From Micrococcaceae bacterium (GTDB taxonomy: Bacteria; Actinomycetota; Actinomycetes; Actinomycetales; Micrococcaceae), in the NCBI GenBank assembly GCA_013393415.1, contig JABXHI010000064.1, positions 1 through 54,844 of the forward strand: 54,844 nucleotides of DNA, in the 5' to 3' direction. Below the pieces are notes generated by a model, which saw only the letters and a list, made by a program, of their open reading frames with translations, was not told the DNA's origin and did no database searches. Shown one piece after another: positions 1 to 9,339 of the stretch; within the stretch, counting starts at the first letter, position 1; each line of letters begins with the position of its first letter. The translations under genes and the position numbers were made by a program.

Positions 1-188
1 AGCGCACCAACTCCTGGCACAGCCGCGGGTTTGGTATCTTACAAGTCGTCCTGGATCGAACACAACCGCCCCAGCAAGCGTGGGCCAGCATGGCCAACGC
101 CATCATTGTCCTACGCCGACTCCTCCACGAAGCCAGACTCCGCTACCGGTGGGACACCCGCACCGTCAAGCCTTACGATTTCCGGTAA
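1..188 (+). pseudogene. C-terminal end of an IS transposase (cut by window edge)
   Basis: An open frame enters from the left edge (codons start at base 3) and stops with TAA at 186-188. The visible 61 residues include RTNSWHSRGFG, then a segment with MANAIIVLRRLL, and end with WDTRTVKPYDFR. The RTNSWH block followed by an A-N-A-I-I-hydrophobic helix is typical of the C-terminal DDE region of IS5-like transposases, where this block carries residues near the catalytic glutamate. Only the tail is in the window, so I cannot tell whether the element is intact. Neither the terminal inverted repeat nor a target duplication could be identified downstream. Confidence 0.6.
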
Positions 189-392
189 GCGCCGATAAGC
201 CCCTATCCGCGCAATCTCTAAACCGAGAACAAAAATATTCTGTGTCATTGGGCTTTCCTCCTATTGCGGTGAGCTATTCACCCAAGAGGCCGCATCGGCG
301 CCAATCTAACACACAGGATCATCCGTCAGAAGATTCCACTTCCGCACCCGTGCCACAGCATCGTGGACTCGCGTACTACAACATCGATGATG
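189..392. other. non-coding gap between IS tail and thermonuclease-like gene
   Basis: This roughly 200-base stretch should hold the right end of the IS element and the 3' flank of the thermonuclease-like gene. I see no convincing gene, terminator hairpin or terminal inverted repeat in it. Confidence 0.4.
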
Positions 393-1523
393 TTAGGACT
401 CGCCTTGTCCCGTCTGGCCCCTATTGCTGCTATTCGAACTGCCAAGTTCAGGCGGGTCCTGGTTATCCTGCGGCTGGGCGTCTGCCTCGACAGGCTCCTG
501 CGAAGCAGGTGACTGCTCTTGTTCGGGTTCTGCTGCAGCCTGTTGTTGGGTCGGCTGCTGTTGAGGCTGCTCGTCGTCCGACTGCTGTTGTGCAGGCTCA
601 TTTGTCGGCTGTTCGTCAGCGGATGGTTCCGGTTCCGGCTGGGCCTGACGTGAGCTGGACTGTGAGGCTTGATTCGTATCGCGCAGATCCGCGCGTTTGT
701 CCTGGGCATCCTCGATAAGTCCGCGAATTTCTTCCAGGTGGGTTTCGAGGGTGGAGATGTATTCTTCTTTGGCGTCACCCCAGGCCAATGCGGCCACGGA
801 GTCGTCGTTTGAAGTATCGGGAATGGCTGTGAGCACCGCGACGGCCTGCTGAGCGTCTGATCGGATCGAGTTCATTTCACCGATGTATTTGGTCAGCTCG
901 GTGACATCATTGGCTGGCGGCGAAGGTGGCAGATCATTGAGACCCGCAATCATCGGGTCAACATAGGACGGCAGAGTGCATTCGGCATCTTTGGAGAAGA
1001 TGCCACGCTCGTCCTGGCGTGCTTGTTCCTGCGCTGCGTTCAAGGCGTCCAGTGTCTGTTGGTCGTCGACCGAGGCTGGATCAACGACTGCATACCCGGC
1101 TTCGACCATTTCCAGCGCGAGATCTTCGCCGTTATGATAAATATCTGCCCAAAGTTCACCATTTGGCGCATTCGCGTAGGCTTCGATTTCGACATCCAGC
1201 GAGGTACCTTCACCAGCAAGACTGGCAAGATGCTCGCGAGCCTCGCCCGCCATGCAGGTATCAAGTGTGTCTGGCACATCTTCTTCCGTTGGCAACGGGG
1301 CGCGCACGCTTTGGAAACGAATCACGTCCAGCCCGGTCGTGCGATTGACCTCCATGGACTGGCCGGTCAAGACAGCGTTGACGACCACAGGATCATCACC
1401 GCGGGTCATAGCTTTGACCACCGAAGTCACGGTCAAGGCAAGCATAACGACTGCAACGACGACGAAGGTGATCATCACCGGTGTGGTCAGGCGGCTATTG
1501 CGCCGAGTGGACGATTTTGGCAT
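393..1523 (-). CDS. membrane-anchored thermonuclease-like (SNase/TNase) protein, probably inactive
   Basis: 376 aa. Residues 1-15 are basic, residues 16-38 form one transmembrane helix (signal anchor), residues about 45-185 resemble a staphylococcal-nuclease fold, and residues about 275-376 are a low-complexity tail rich in Q, P, E and S that would lie outside the membrane. The fold match rests on VIRFQSVRAP (family FRLLxxDTPE) and NGELWADIYHNGEDLALEMVEAGYA (family YGRxLAYVYxDGxxVNxxLVxxGxA). Compared with the S. aureus nuclease, Arg35 is kept (R69), but Asp40, Glu43 and Arg87 align with R74, L77 and E123. The metal-binding and catalytic set is therefore largely lost, and a binding or structural role in the envelope is more likely than nuclease activity. 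The ATG is used with only a weak Shine-Dalgarno (AAGAAAAG). Confidence 0.7.
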   Translation of the reverse strand: MPKSSTRRNSRLTTPVMITFVVVAVVMLALTVTSVVKAMTRGDDPVVVNAVLTGQSMEVNRTTGLDVIRFQSVRAPLPTEEDVPDTLDTCMAGEAREHLASLAGEGTSLDVEIEAYANAPNGELWADIYHNGEDLALEMVEAGYAVVDPASVDDQQTLDALNAAQEQARQDERGIFSKDAECTLPSYVDPMIAGLNDLPPSPPANDVTELTKYIGEMNSIRSDAQQAVAVLTAIPDTSNDDSVAALAWGDAKEEYISTLETHLEEIRGLIEDAQDKRADLRDTNQASQSSSRQAQPEPEPSADEQPTNEPAQQQSDDEQPQQQPTQQQAAAEPEQEQSPASQEPVEADAQPQDNQDPPELGSSNSSNRGQTGQGES

Positions 1524-1738
1524 AACTTTTCTTGCTACTTATCGGACATATGTGGATACCAGCAGACAGCTGACTCAAACAGATTCTACAGTGGACGTCA
1601 ATTCTGACCTATTTCACCACAGGTCTCCGTGAGCCAGCTGGAAATACTTCGGTCTGACGCACAGTGAGAGCTGACAAGGCGTTGTCATGTTTCTACACTG
1701 GAACCAGTCAACTTTCCGTTGGGAGAAAGCAGCTCGCC

Positions 1739-2854
1739 GTGACAAATCAACACAATATGGAACGCACGATCGCCGCAGAACAGCGTGCACTGAACGATCC
1801 CACGGACCGCAAGCCGGCCCAACGCCTCCCGGCTTCCGCCATGGGATACGCGCTAAAGCGCGCCATCCAAAAGTTCCTGATCGATAAGGGAACAGACCGT
1901 GCTGCCATCCTGACGTACTTCGCGGTGCTGTCACTAGCACCGACACTGTTGGCCGTGTTCTCGGTACTCACCCTCGTGTTAGCCTCCGCTGCCGATACGG
2001 TAGAGAACTTCGTTGAAGATTTCGTCTCTCAAGCTGTTCCGTCCGAGTATCAGGCGCTCGTCACCGACGTGCTCAACACCATGACAGATTCGGCATCGGG
2101 CGGCGTGATCGCGCTGATCATCGGTGCCGTTGTGGCCCTGTGGTCAGCATCGGCGTATGTCAAAGCGTTCTCGCGCAACATGAACAACATTTATGGCGTG
2201 GTTGAAGGCCGCTCAGCCGTCCGTTTTAACCTCACCATGTTGATCATCACGTTAGCCGTGGTGATCATCGTGGTGGCTGCACTGGTCTCCCTGGCGCTGA
2301 ACGACACCATCATCAATGCGGTGTTCGCCCCGGTTGCACAGGCCCTCGGCGCTGAATCTGCCCTGGAGACGATGACGGATACCTTCCTGCCTGTGTGGAC
2401 GTGGGTGAAATACCCAGTGGTACTTATCCTCGTGGTCACATTGGTTGGGGTCCTCTATCATTTCACCGGCAACGTAGAACGCCGCTTCCGGTTGTTTTCG
2501 ATCGGTGCAATCTTCGCGGTGATTGGGATTCTGGTGGCCGGCGTCGCCATGGTCATCTACCTGACCTACTTCGCTTCATACTCGTCCTACGGCATGATCG
2601 GGACCGTGATGGCGGTGCTGTTTGTGGTGTGGGTCTTCAACATCGTGATGTTCCTCGGCGCAGAAATCGATGTCGAAATACTCCGGGCACGCCAGCTCGT
2701 CGCCGGTATCCCGGCCGAGGGACAGCTGAAAATCCGTCCGCGTTCGGTGTCCACCGTTGAAAAACAGGTCGAGAAGTACAACTCGACCGTGGAGGACGGT
2801 ACGGTACTACGCCGTTCCCTGTCTGTGGTCGGCGACGATACAGAGGATGAGTAA
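1739..2854 (+). CDS. YihY/BrkB-family inner-membrane protein
   Basis: 371 aa from a GTG start at 1739, chosen because GGGAGAAAG lies at 1721-1729; upstream in-frame ATGs lack such a site. After about 45 polar residues comes the family hallmark near the first helix (DRAAILTYFAVLSLAPTLLA), followed by about six transmembrane segments and a conserved GMIGTVMAVLFVVWVFNIVMFLGAEID region near the C-terminus. The family (formerly annotated RNase BN, also 'virulence factor BrkB') has no firmly established biochemical role; these are integral membrane proteins. The cytoplasmic tail of about 60 residues is charged. The stop overlaps the start of the next gene (TAATG), which implies translational coupling with the decayed dehydrogenase. 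Confidence 0.88.
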   Translation: MTNQHNMERTIAAEQRALNDPTDRKPAQRLPASAMGYALKRAIQKFLIDKGTDRAAILTYFAVLSLAPTLLAVFSVLTLVLASAADTVENFVEDFVSQAVPSEYQALVTDVLNTMTDSASGGVIALIIGAVVALWSASAYVKAFSRNMNNIYGVVEGRSAVRFNLTMLIITLAVVIIVVAALVSLALNDTIINAVFAPVAQALGAESALETMTDTFLPVWTWVKYPVVLILVVTLVGVLYHFTGNVERRFRLFSIGAIFAVIGILVAGVAMVIYLTYFASYSSYGMIGTVMAVLFVVWVFNIVMFLGAEIDVEILRARQLVAGIPAEGQLKIRPRSVSTVEKQVEKYNSTVEDGTVLRRSLSVVGDDTEDE

Positions 2855-3826
2855 TGGCTCTACCGCACACAATGGCGGCCGTCTTGCTGATCGGACATGG
2901 CGGGTTGGATAAGCTTGAGTATCGAACCGATGTCTCCGTCCCACAACCTGCCGCTGATGAAGTCCTGATTCAGGTCGATGCTGCAGCCGTCAACAACACC
3001 GATATCAATACTCGATTGGGCTGGTATTCGAAAACCGTCGAGGAGGCTACCAATGTCGGTGGGGCTGAAGGTTTCAGCGAGATCTCCAACGATGACGCTG
3101 GCTGGTCTGGCACCCCGTTGAAATTTCCACGCATTCAAGGCGCCGACGTTGTGGGGCACATTGTTGCCGTCGGTAGTGCGGTGGATGCCTCCCGTATCGG
3201 CGAGCGGGTGATGGTCCGGAACATGTTGCGCCACTATGTGGATCGGCGCCACTATGAAAGCTGGACGTTGGGAAGCGAATGCGACGGCGGATTCGCGCAG
3301 TTTGTGGCCATCGCATCTGCCGAAACACACGCGGTCCTCTCCGATTGGTCAGATGCTGCACTCGCTGCGGTGCCGAAGTCATCGGCGTGAGCTCTCCCGC
3401 GAAGGCCCAAGCTGTGCGTGATGCAGGCGCCGCGCAGGTCATCGACCGCGCTGAACACCCCGTCGAAGTGCTCGGCGAGCGGTCCGTCGACGTCGTACTC
3501 GATATTGTTGGTGGCAACGGGTAGCCGATGTCCTGAAAACCTTGAAACTCGGTGGCCGCTATGCGGTGGCCGCGGCAATCGGTGGATCACTGGCCCAGAT
3601 CGATTTGCGCACGGTGTATCTCCAGGATCTGAGCTTGCTGGCATGCACGTTCCAGGAAGACGAGGTCTTTACCAATCTGATTGGGGATGTGGAACGCAAT
3701 GAGATCGCTCCGTTGGTCTCGCAGACGTATGAGCTCAAAGAGATTCGTGCGGCGCAACAGGATTTCATCGACAAAACCTATCCCGGCAAACTTGTGCTTG
3801 TGCCACCGGTAGTATTGGAACAGTAG
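2854..3826 (+). pseudogene. zinc-type alcohol dehydrogenase / quinone oxidoreductase family, broken
   Basis: The N-terminal GroES-like half is intact in frame 1 to about 3370 (MAAVLLIGHGGLDKLEY..., IQGADVVGHIVAVG, SECDGGFAQF). At about 3368-3376 the sequence jumps from ...DAALAAV directly to GAEVIGVSS in another frame. The segment normally between them, which carries the GxGxxG nucleotide-binding loop (about 40 residues), is missing. A further single-base shift near 3520 separates VDVVLDIVGG from VADVLKTLKLGGRYAVAAAIGG, which continues to the stop at 3826. The original product would have been an NAD(P)-dependent MDR-superfamily oxidoreductase. It is the first of three consecutive decayed enzymes, and it starts by TAATG overlap with the YihY gene. 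Confidence 0.8.
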
Positions 3827-3860
3827 CACATTGCCTATCCCATAACGGCGTAACGGACCG

Positions 3861-4549
3861 TAATGGCCTGCTATGCGTATCACACAGGCAGCCGAAAAGG
3901 TCTCAAAAGGATACTCCCGCTTGCTGTTGACAGCCGGTGGGCGTCCCGTAGAAGATGACATCGCGGCGGTCAAAGCAGTGTGGGAACACATTGGAGAACG
4001 TGCACGTCTGGCCGTGGATGGGAATCGGGGCTTGACGGGTCAGGGCGTACTGCGGCTCAGTAGGGAATGCCGAGATGTTCCCTTTGTTTTAGAGCAACCA
4101 TGCAGTACCTTGCAAGAAAATCTAGCGGTCCGCGAGCGCCTCCGTCATCCGTTATATCTGGAGAGTCCACCGAGAACCTGTCAACTGCCCTGGACGCGGT
4201 CGGCCAGGAGCTGTGCGACGGGTTCGGTATGAAAATCACACGCATTGGTGGGATTCGCCCCATGACACAAGTGCGGGATATGTGCCAGATACGGTCGCGA
4301 CCACATACCTGCGACGATTCATGGGGTGGCAACATTATCGCAGCAGCCTGCACCCATGTATCGGCCACTGTGCACCCCAAACTTAACGAGGGAACCTGGA
4401 TTGCCGCACCATATTTGGATGATGTTCATTATGACCCGGCCAACCCGGTCGATGTTGTAGACGGCTATATTCAACTCCCCGACGGGCCGGGGCTCGGGGT
4501 CGTTGTCGATGAGTCAGTGTTGGGTGAGCCCATTGCAGTCATCGAATAA
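3861..4549 (+). pseudogene. enolase-superfamily dehydratase (mandelate racemase / cis-3-hydroxyproline dehydratase-like), truncated and frameshifted
   Basis: Only the barrel half remains. Frame 1 from about 3873 reads AAEKVSKGYSRLLLTAGG...LAVDGNRGLTGQG...VPFVLEQPC up to about 4165. The match then moves to another frame reading LSTALDAVGQELCDGFGMKITRIGGIRPM, then CDDSWGGNIIAAACTHVSATVHP, and ends GPGLGVVVDESVLGEP. GMKITRIGGIxPM and CDDSWGGxIIAAACTH are characteristic of the muconate cycloisomerase / hydroxyproline dehydratase branch. Roughly 140 N-terminal residues are absent, and the KxK catalytic lysines appear as LLLTA. The gene is non-functional, and its neighbours are decayed too. Confidence 0.75.
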
Positions 4550-4559
4550 CTTTCGTAGT

Positions 4560-5315
4560 TCACACCGGCATCGGTAGCCGAGCGGTCCGGCCACCATCGA
4601 CAACCAGTACCTGACCGGTCACAAAACTTGCACGCTGACTGGCCAGATACACTGCGGCACCACCGATATCCGCGGGCGTGCCGACCCGGCCGACCGGGTG
4701 TAGGCGGTTCAAATCATCACGTGCCGAACCATCGGGCGAGAGCGAGTCAATGTACTGCTCGCTGAGTTCAGAGCTGATCCACCCCGGCGCAATGGCGTTA
4801 CACCGGACGCCAAGCTCACCGAGGTCCACTGCGAGCGCACGGGTCATTCCATGAATGCCGGCTTTCGAAGTGACATACAGGACGTGTTCTGGGTTCGCGG
4901 CCATACCTTCGATGGAGCCGATGTTAATGATGCTGCCGCCGTGCTGCTGTAGGTGCGGCAGTGCGGCTTGAATGAGAAAGACCGGGGCACGCATATTGAC
5001 GTTTGCCATTTGGTCCCATTCATCCGGGGTGATGTCGGCGACGCTACGTTCCCACATCACGCCGCTGTTATTGACCAAAATATCGAGTCAGCCGAAGTGT
5101 GTTAGCGTGCCTTCGATCACCGCGGGCAACTGTTTCAGGTCACCGAGATCTGCGCTGATGTGTGCCACGCGTGGGTGGTTGGCGAGCTTTTCGTCGAGGT
5201 TGCGACGTTGCACGACGACGACGTTGGCACCTTCGGCTAAGAATTGCTCGGTAATGCCTCGCCCGATCCCGCGGCCGCCACCGGTGATCAGAGCTGTTTT
5301 GTTTTCTAGCAGCAT
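4560..5315 (-). pseudogene. short-chain dehydrogenase (SDR) interrupted by one in-frame TGA
   Basis: The N-terminal part starts at ATG 5315 with an AAAGG ribosome site: MLLENKTALITGGGRGIGRG shows the TGxxxGIG cofactor loop. It runs to HFG, meets TGA at 5088-5090, and continues in the same frame as LDILVNNSGVMWERS..., INIGSIEGMAANPEHVLYVTSKAG (catalytic S, Y, K) and ...VDGGRTARLPMPV. The family consensus at the stop is FGRLDILVNN, so a CGA to TGA transition explains the break. Everything else is intact, which suggests a recent mutation. The intact protein would be about 251 aa, an NAD(P)-dependent reductase/dehydrogenase of unknown substrate. It is convergent with the enolase-superfamily remnant. 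Confidence 0.85.
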
Positions 5316-5423
5316 GCCTGCCCTTTCGCCGTGTCGGGTTACCTGAGCACGGGAGAATCGCGATGAGATGGTACAACAATGCCGTCTCAAAGAATTCTTC
5401 GAGGCGGCATCACTGATGGAAGT

Positions 5424-5945
5424 TTATTTTTTACCGCGGTCCAGGCCCAAGCGAGTCAGCGGCACCCCGTCGATAGCGCCATCAATGGTCTTCTCTGCTT
5501 CTTCGTGATCCACATCGAGGACGAGGGCGACTTCAGCGACCACCATGTCTTTGGCTTCTTGATACAGGTTGCGCTCAGCCATGGAGAGTTCTTTTTCTTG
5601 CTGGCGACGGTACAAGTCGCGGGCAACTTCGGCGACATTATCGAGGTCACCGGTTGCCAGTTTCTCGCGCAGTGCTTTCAAACGACGCGACCATTGTGTT
5701 TCGAGTTTGTCACCGGTCTTGGCGAGTAGCGACATGAGTTTGCGCAACCGTGTGTGGCTGGCCAAGTCACGGACACCGATTTCTGTCAGGCTGTCTTCGG
5801 GAACGGCGATCTGTAGGCGCTGATCTTCTACTTCAAGCACCACGTACTCGACATCTTCACCTTTGACCTTCCTGGTTTTGCGCTCAACGACCTCTGCAGG
5901 ACCGTGCTGAGGGTGAACTACGAATTTACCAAGGGTCAGACGCAT
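5424..5945 (-). CDS. carD: CarD-family RNA polymerase-binding transcriptional regulator
   Basis: 173 aa from ATG 5945. The N-terminal RNAP-interaction (CarD/TRCF Tudor-like) domain is seen in MRLTLGKFVVHPQHGPAEVV with the conserved G-x-x-VVHPxHG. It is followed by a helical DNA-minor-groove domain with the signature WSRRLKALREKLATGDLDNVAEVARDLYRRQ and SMAERNLYQEAKDMVVAEVALV. CarD proteins stabilise the open promoter complex, mainly at rRNA promoters, and are often essential in Actinobacteria. The sequence is divergent from the most familiar mycobacterial form, so a second paralogue elsewhere is possible. An upstream in-frame extension exists, but the family N-terminus matches MRLTLGKF. The AAAGG site is about 12 nt upstream, a long spacing. 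Confidence 0.9.
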   Translation of the reverse strand: MRLTLGKFVVHPQHGPAEVVERKTRKVKGEDVEYVVLEVEDQRLQIAVPEDSLTEIGVRDLASHTRLRKLMSLLAKTGDKLETQWSRRLKALREKLATGDLDNVAEVARDLYRRQQEKELSMAERNLYQEAKDMVVAEVALVLDVDHEEAEKTIDGAIDGVPLTRLGLDRGKK

Positions 5946-6039
5946 GTGCGGTGGGCACCTTTCGTTGGGCAGGAACGACGAGCTGCAAAGAGTCCAAAAC
6001 GAAAATGGGCACAGCTGTCGCAAACAGTCTAGCGATCTT

Positions 6040-6068
6040 ACTGTAACAGCGGCATGTCGAATCGGCAA
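6040..6068 (-). promoter_or_regulatory. sigma70-type promoter for carD
   Basis: On the minus strand TTGCCG (6063-6068) and TACAGT (6040-6045) are separated by exactly 17 nt and lie about 95 nt upstream of the carD start. The match is by eye only. Confidence 0.45.
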
Positions 6069-6090
6069 CGCGAGCCGGAACAAAATAGGC

Positions 6091-7590
6091 TTATTGGCCC
6101 AAATGTTCTTGTGCAGCTAAAAACTCATACACCGCGACGTCATCCACACCAGGAAATGACCCCGGCGGCATAGCAGCCAACATGTGCGCATTCGTGCGAG
6201 CAGCTGGCCACGCGTATCCGCCCCACTGCGCCTCTAACTCAGTAGATGGTGTGCGACAGCAGGTTGGGTCTGGGCAATTCGAACGGGAGCGTTCGGCAGT
6301 GCCCGCCCCACGAAACCAGCGTGCTTGGTCGAATGGGATGCCCACGGAGAGGGAAAACAGCGAGGAATGCGATGGTTCCACCACTGCCGTACACCAGAAC
6401 GTCCCCACCACGGTGTCGGTGTACTGGTTAAAGGGACGAAAACGGTCGCTGGTGCCAAAAACTTCACGCGAGGTCCAGTATCGACAAGCGGCTTGCCCTT
6501 CAATAGCGCCGATTGAATCGACCGGGAAGTTGACCCCGTCGTTCTCGTAGGCCTTGTGTAGGACACCGGATTCATGCACTTTTTGGAAGTGGCATTCGAT
6601 GTCGAGGTGATGGGTGGCCAAGTTAGTGAAGCGGTGGGCGGCAGATTCATAGGACACCGAATAGGCGTCTCGGATATCCTCAATCGCGATGTCGCGCTCA
6701 TGCTTGCGGCGGCGCAACTGCTTGACCAATGACTTTTCTGGCATGAGCAACGCAGCCGTCATGTAGTTGGTGGAAACTCGTTGCCGCAAGAAGTCCTTAT
6801 AATCTACGGGTTCACCATGTCCGAGCACATACGAAACCAATGCCTGTAGGGCAACGGAACGCGGATCGTGATCCGGATTGCGGGAGTCTGCCAAGAAAAT
6901 GATGCGGTTCTTCAGATCTGTGACAGAACGCGTGGAGTGCGGCAGGGAAGAAATAAAGCGCAGTTCAAAATTGAGGTGGTCGGCAATATCTGCGATGGCG
7001 TGATAGGACAGTGGGCCTTCATCATGCCCGACTGCGGTGAGCAGTTCAGATGCCTGAGTCTCTAGTTCAGCATAGTAGTTATTGCGTTCCCGCTGCTCCT
7101 TGCGCATCGCGACATTTGCCCGCCGCGCTTCTTCAGGCGTAGCTGCCTGTTCAGCGTACTGACGCCGCAGCTCTCGGGTCAGGCCATCGATGACTTCTAA
7201 TACCGGTGTGGATATACCCGATGAGACCCGAATGTTGGGCAGACCCATGGCCTGCCAGTGTGGCGTCCGTTGGGCTTTCTCGACGGAGATTTCCAATGCG
7301 GCACGCGCCGATGGAGCCTCAGGATGGAGTAGATCGGCCACCTCGACCCCAAGAAGTTCCGCGGTTCGTGACAACAATGAGACCCGGGGCTCGCGTTTTC
7401 CGTTTTCGATCATCGACAAATGCGATGCCGTAGCGCCGAGCTTGGACGCTAAACCGTCCAAGGTCATGGATGCTTCTGTTCGAAAGTGCCGGAGGCGATG
7501 GCCCAGAATCACCGGATCGATTCGGTCTGACACTGTCGCCTCTGGCGCCTCTGGATTGGTGTTTGCATCGTTTGGTGTGGCTGAGGTCAT
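6091..7590 (-). CDS. ramB: RamB-type regulator of acetate/glyoxylate metabolism
   Basis: 499 aa. Residues about 28-90 form an XRE-type helix-turn-helix (LRHFRTEASMTLDGLASKLGATASHLSMIENGKREP). Residues about 150-400 contain an IrrE/ImmA-related (DUF955) region, and the rest is a cysteine-containing C-terminal domain with CPDPTCCRTP, typical of short-chain-fatty-acid regulators (DUF2083). RamB in Corynebacterium represses or activates aceA, aceB, ack-pta and other acetate genes. Here it is divergent from aceA, the usual arrangement for a direct regulator. No Shine-Dalgarno precedes ATG 7590; a -35/-10 pair ends 6 nt before it, so the mRNA is probably leaderless. Confidence 0.85.
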   Translation of the reverse strand: MTSATPNDANTNPEAPEATVSDRIDPVILGHRLRHFRTEASMTLDGLASKLGATASHLSMIENGKREPRVSLLSRTAELLGVEVADLLHPEAPSARAALEISVEKAQRTPHWQAMGLPNIRVSSGISTPVLEVIDGLTRELRRQYAEQAATPEEARRANVAMRKEQRERNNYYAELETQASELLTAVGHDEGPLSYHAIADIADHLNFELRFISSLPHSTRSVTDLKNRIIFLADSRNPDHDPRSVALQALVSYVLGHGEPVDYKDFLRQRVSTNYMTAALLMPEKSLVKQLRRRKHERDIAIEDIRDAYSVSYESAAHRFTNLATHHLDIECHFQKVHESGVLHKAYENDGVNFPVDSIGAIEGQAACRYWTSREVFGTSDRFRPFNQYTDTVVGTFWCTAVVEPSHSSLFSLSVGIPFDQARWFRGAGTAERSRSNCPDPTCCRTPSTELEAQWGGYAWPAARTNAHMLAAMPPGSFPGVDDVAVYEFLAAQEHLGQ

Positions 7591-7596
7591 AGTGGC

Positions 7597-7626
7597 AGCA
7601 TAGTCAACAATCGGTGATATTCACAA
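7597..7626 (-). promoter_or_regulatory. ramB promoter, predicted leaderless
   Basis: Minus strand: TTGTGA (7621-7626), 18 nt spacer, TATGCT (7597-7602), then only 6 nt before ATG at 7590. The expected start of transcription falls on the A of the start codon. Confidence 0.5.
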
Positions 7627-8012
7627 CAGCGAGGATGGGTGCCCTGCGGTCGCCACCGCAAACACAACTACTCGAGCACCTGCGAACGAAAATTCTGAGA
7701 CGATTTTTCGACTCATTCTTGTCCGATATTCCCCGACAGTCGCCGAAACGAGCAATTACAAGGGAATCTGCTAGAAATTATCTTGTGAAGATTCCCCGAT
7801 ATTTAGACTCAGTGCCGCATCATCTTTGGAAAACCGTGCAGAACTCGAGAATGTATCAAAAAATTGTGCACTGAAAATTTTCACGATTCTTTTCCTTTGA
7901 TTCCCCTGTTGTGGGGTTGCGGAGCACGGCAGAGTAGTCCCTACACCGATTGCACAGCACACAGAACCTGGCAATCGCAGTACACGATTCGAACTGTGAA
8001 TTAGGGAGAAAC
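7627..8012. promoter_or_regulatory. ramB-aceA divergent control region with repeated ATTCCCC motifs
   Basis: This non-coding stretch is clearly AT-richer than its neighbours. It holds ATTCCCCGA at 7728-7736 and 7791-7799, a related ATTCCCC at 7900-7906 and an inverted AGGGAAT at 7761-7767. CTTTGGAAA at 7824-7832 differs by one base from the core CTTTGCAAA that I recall for corynebacterial RamB sites. I could not settle on one aceA promoter. The roles are inferred from position only. Confidence 0.4.
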
Positions 8013-9305
8013 ATGGAACAGGCAATTCAAGCAGCTGCAGATCAAATTCAGCAGGATTGGAACACCAACCCCCGCTGGGCAAACATCACCCGTGACTTCA
8101 CGGCAGAAGAAGTCGTCCGCCTGCGTGGTCGTGTCCAAGAAGAACACACGCTGGCCCGTCGCGGGGCAGAAAAACTCTGGAACCAGCTCACCTCCGAACA
8201 TCCTAACGGCCAATTCACCAATGCGCTGGGTGCGATGACCGGGGGCCAGGCTGTCCAGCAGGTCAAAGCCGGGCTGCGTGCGATCTATCTTTCCGGTTGG
8301 CAGGTTGCGGCTGATGCGAATCTCGCCGGTCATACCTACCCGGACCAGTCCCTGTACCCAGCAAACTCGGTGCCACAGGTTGTTCGTCGCATCAATAATG
8401 CGCTGATGCGTGCCGATCAGATCGAATGGGCCGAAGGCACTCAGAGCGTTGAAGATTACCTGGTCCCAATCGTTGCTGACGCTGAAGCAGGCTTCGGTGG
8501 ACCACTGAACGCTTATGAACTCATGAAGTCCATGATTGAGTCCGGCGCGGCCGGTGTGCACTGGGAAGATCAGGTTGCCTCCGAAAAGAAATGTGGTCAC
8601 CTGGGCGGCAAGGTGCTCATCCCGACCTCCCATCACGTGCGAACCCTCAACGCGGCACGCTTGGCGGCCGACGTTGCTGATACCCCGTCGCTCATTGTGG
8701 CCCGGACCGACGCCGAGGCCGCGACACTGCTGCAATCCGATATCGATGAGCGCGACCACCAGTTCCTCACCGGGGAGCGTTCGTCCGAAGGTTTCTACTA
8801 CATCCAAAACGGCCTGGAACCATCGATTGCTCGTGCCAAGGCCTACGCCCCATACTCGGATCTGCTGTGGATGGAGACCTCGACTCCAGATCTGGATGTT
8901 GCACGTCAATTCGCCGAAGCAGTCAAGGCTGAGTTCCCCGACCAGATGCTGGCCTACAACTGCTCGCCATCCTTCAACTGGAAAGCCAACTTGGATGATG
9001 ACACCATCGCCAAGTTCCAGCGCGAACTGGCATCCATGGGTTACACCTTCCAGTTCATCACGCTGGCCGGTTTCCACTCGCTGAACTACTCAATGTTTAA
9101 CCTGGCCAAAGGCTACGCCGAACGTCAGATGTCTGCATTCGTCGAACTGCAGCAGGCAGAGTTTGCTGCTGAAAAAGATGGTTTCACCGCGACCCGTCAC
9201 CAGCGTGAGGTAGGTACCGGCTACTTCGACCTCATTTCCACCACCGTCAACCCAGAATCGTCCACCACGGCGTTGGCTGATTCGACCGAATCCCAACAGT
9301 TCTAG
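8013..9305 (+). CDS. aceA: isocitrate lyase
   Basis: 430 aa from ATG 8013, preceded by TTAGGGAGAAAC; an upstream in-frame ATG at 7950 lacks a ribosome site. It cleaves isocitrate to succinate and glyoxylate, the first step of the cytoplasmic glyoxylate bypass. The active-site signature [14 protein letters not shown] is present (Cys about residue 194), together with [13 protein letters not shown] (metal/substrate loop), [10 protein letters not shown] and the late [11 protein letters not shown] segment. Length and motifs are those of the normal bacterial enzyme. It is followed after 34 nt by aceB and is divergent from ramB, which fits coordinated induction on acetate or fatty acids. Confidence 0.97.
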   Translation: MEQAIQAAADQIQQDWNTNPRWANITRDFTAEEVVRLRGRVQEEHTLARRGAEKLWNQLTSEHPNGQFTNALGAMTGGQAVQQVKAGLRAIYLSGWQVAADANLAGHTYPDQSLYPANSVPQVVRRINNALMRADQIEWAEGTQSVEDYLVPIVADAEAGFGGPLNAYELMKSMIESGAAGVHWEDQVASEKKCGHLGGKVLIPTSHHVRTLNAARLAADVADTPSLIVARTDAEAATLLQSDIDERDHQFLTGERSSEGFYYIQNGLEPSIARAKAYAPYSDLLWMETSTPDLDVARQFAEAVKAEFPDQMLAYNCSPSFNWKANLDDDTIAKFQRELASMGYTFQFITLAGFHSLNYSMFNLAKGYAERQMSAFVELQQAEFAAEKDGFTATRHQREVGTGYFDLISTTVNPESSTTALADSTESQQF

Positions 9306-9339
9306 TCTGATTCGCTAGGCAAGCTAAGGAGCACCCGCC

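Noticed and set aside
80-718. Plus-strand open frame over the thermonuclease-like gene
   Set aside because: Composition is non-coding, and it is antisense to the Q/P-rich tail of a recognisable gene; repeats in that tail keep the opposite strand open.
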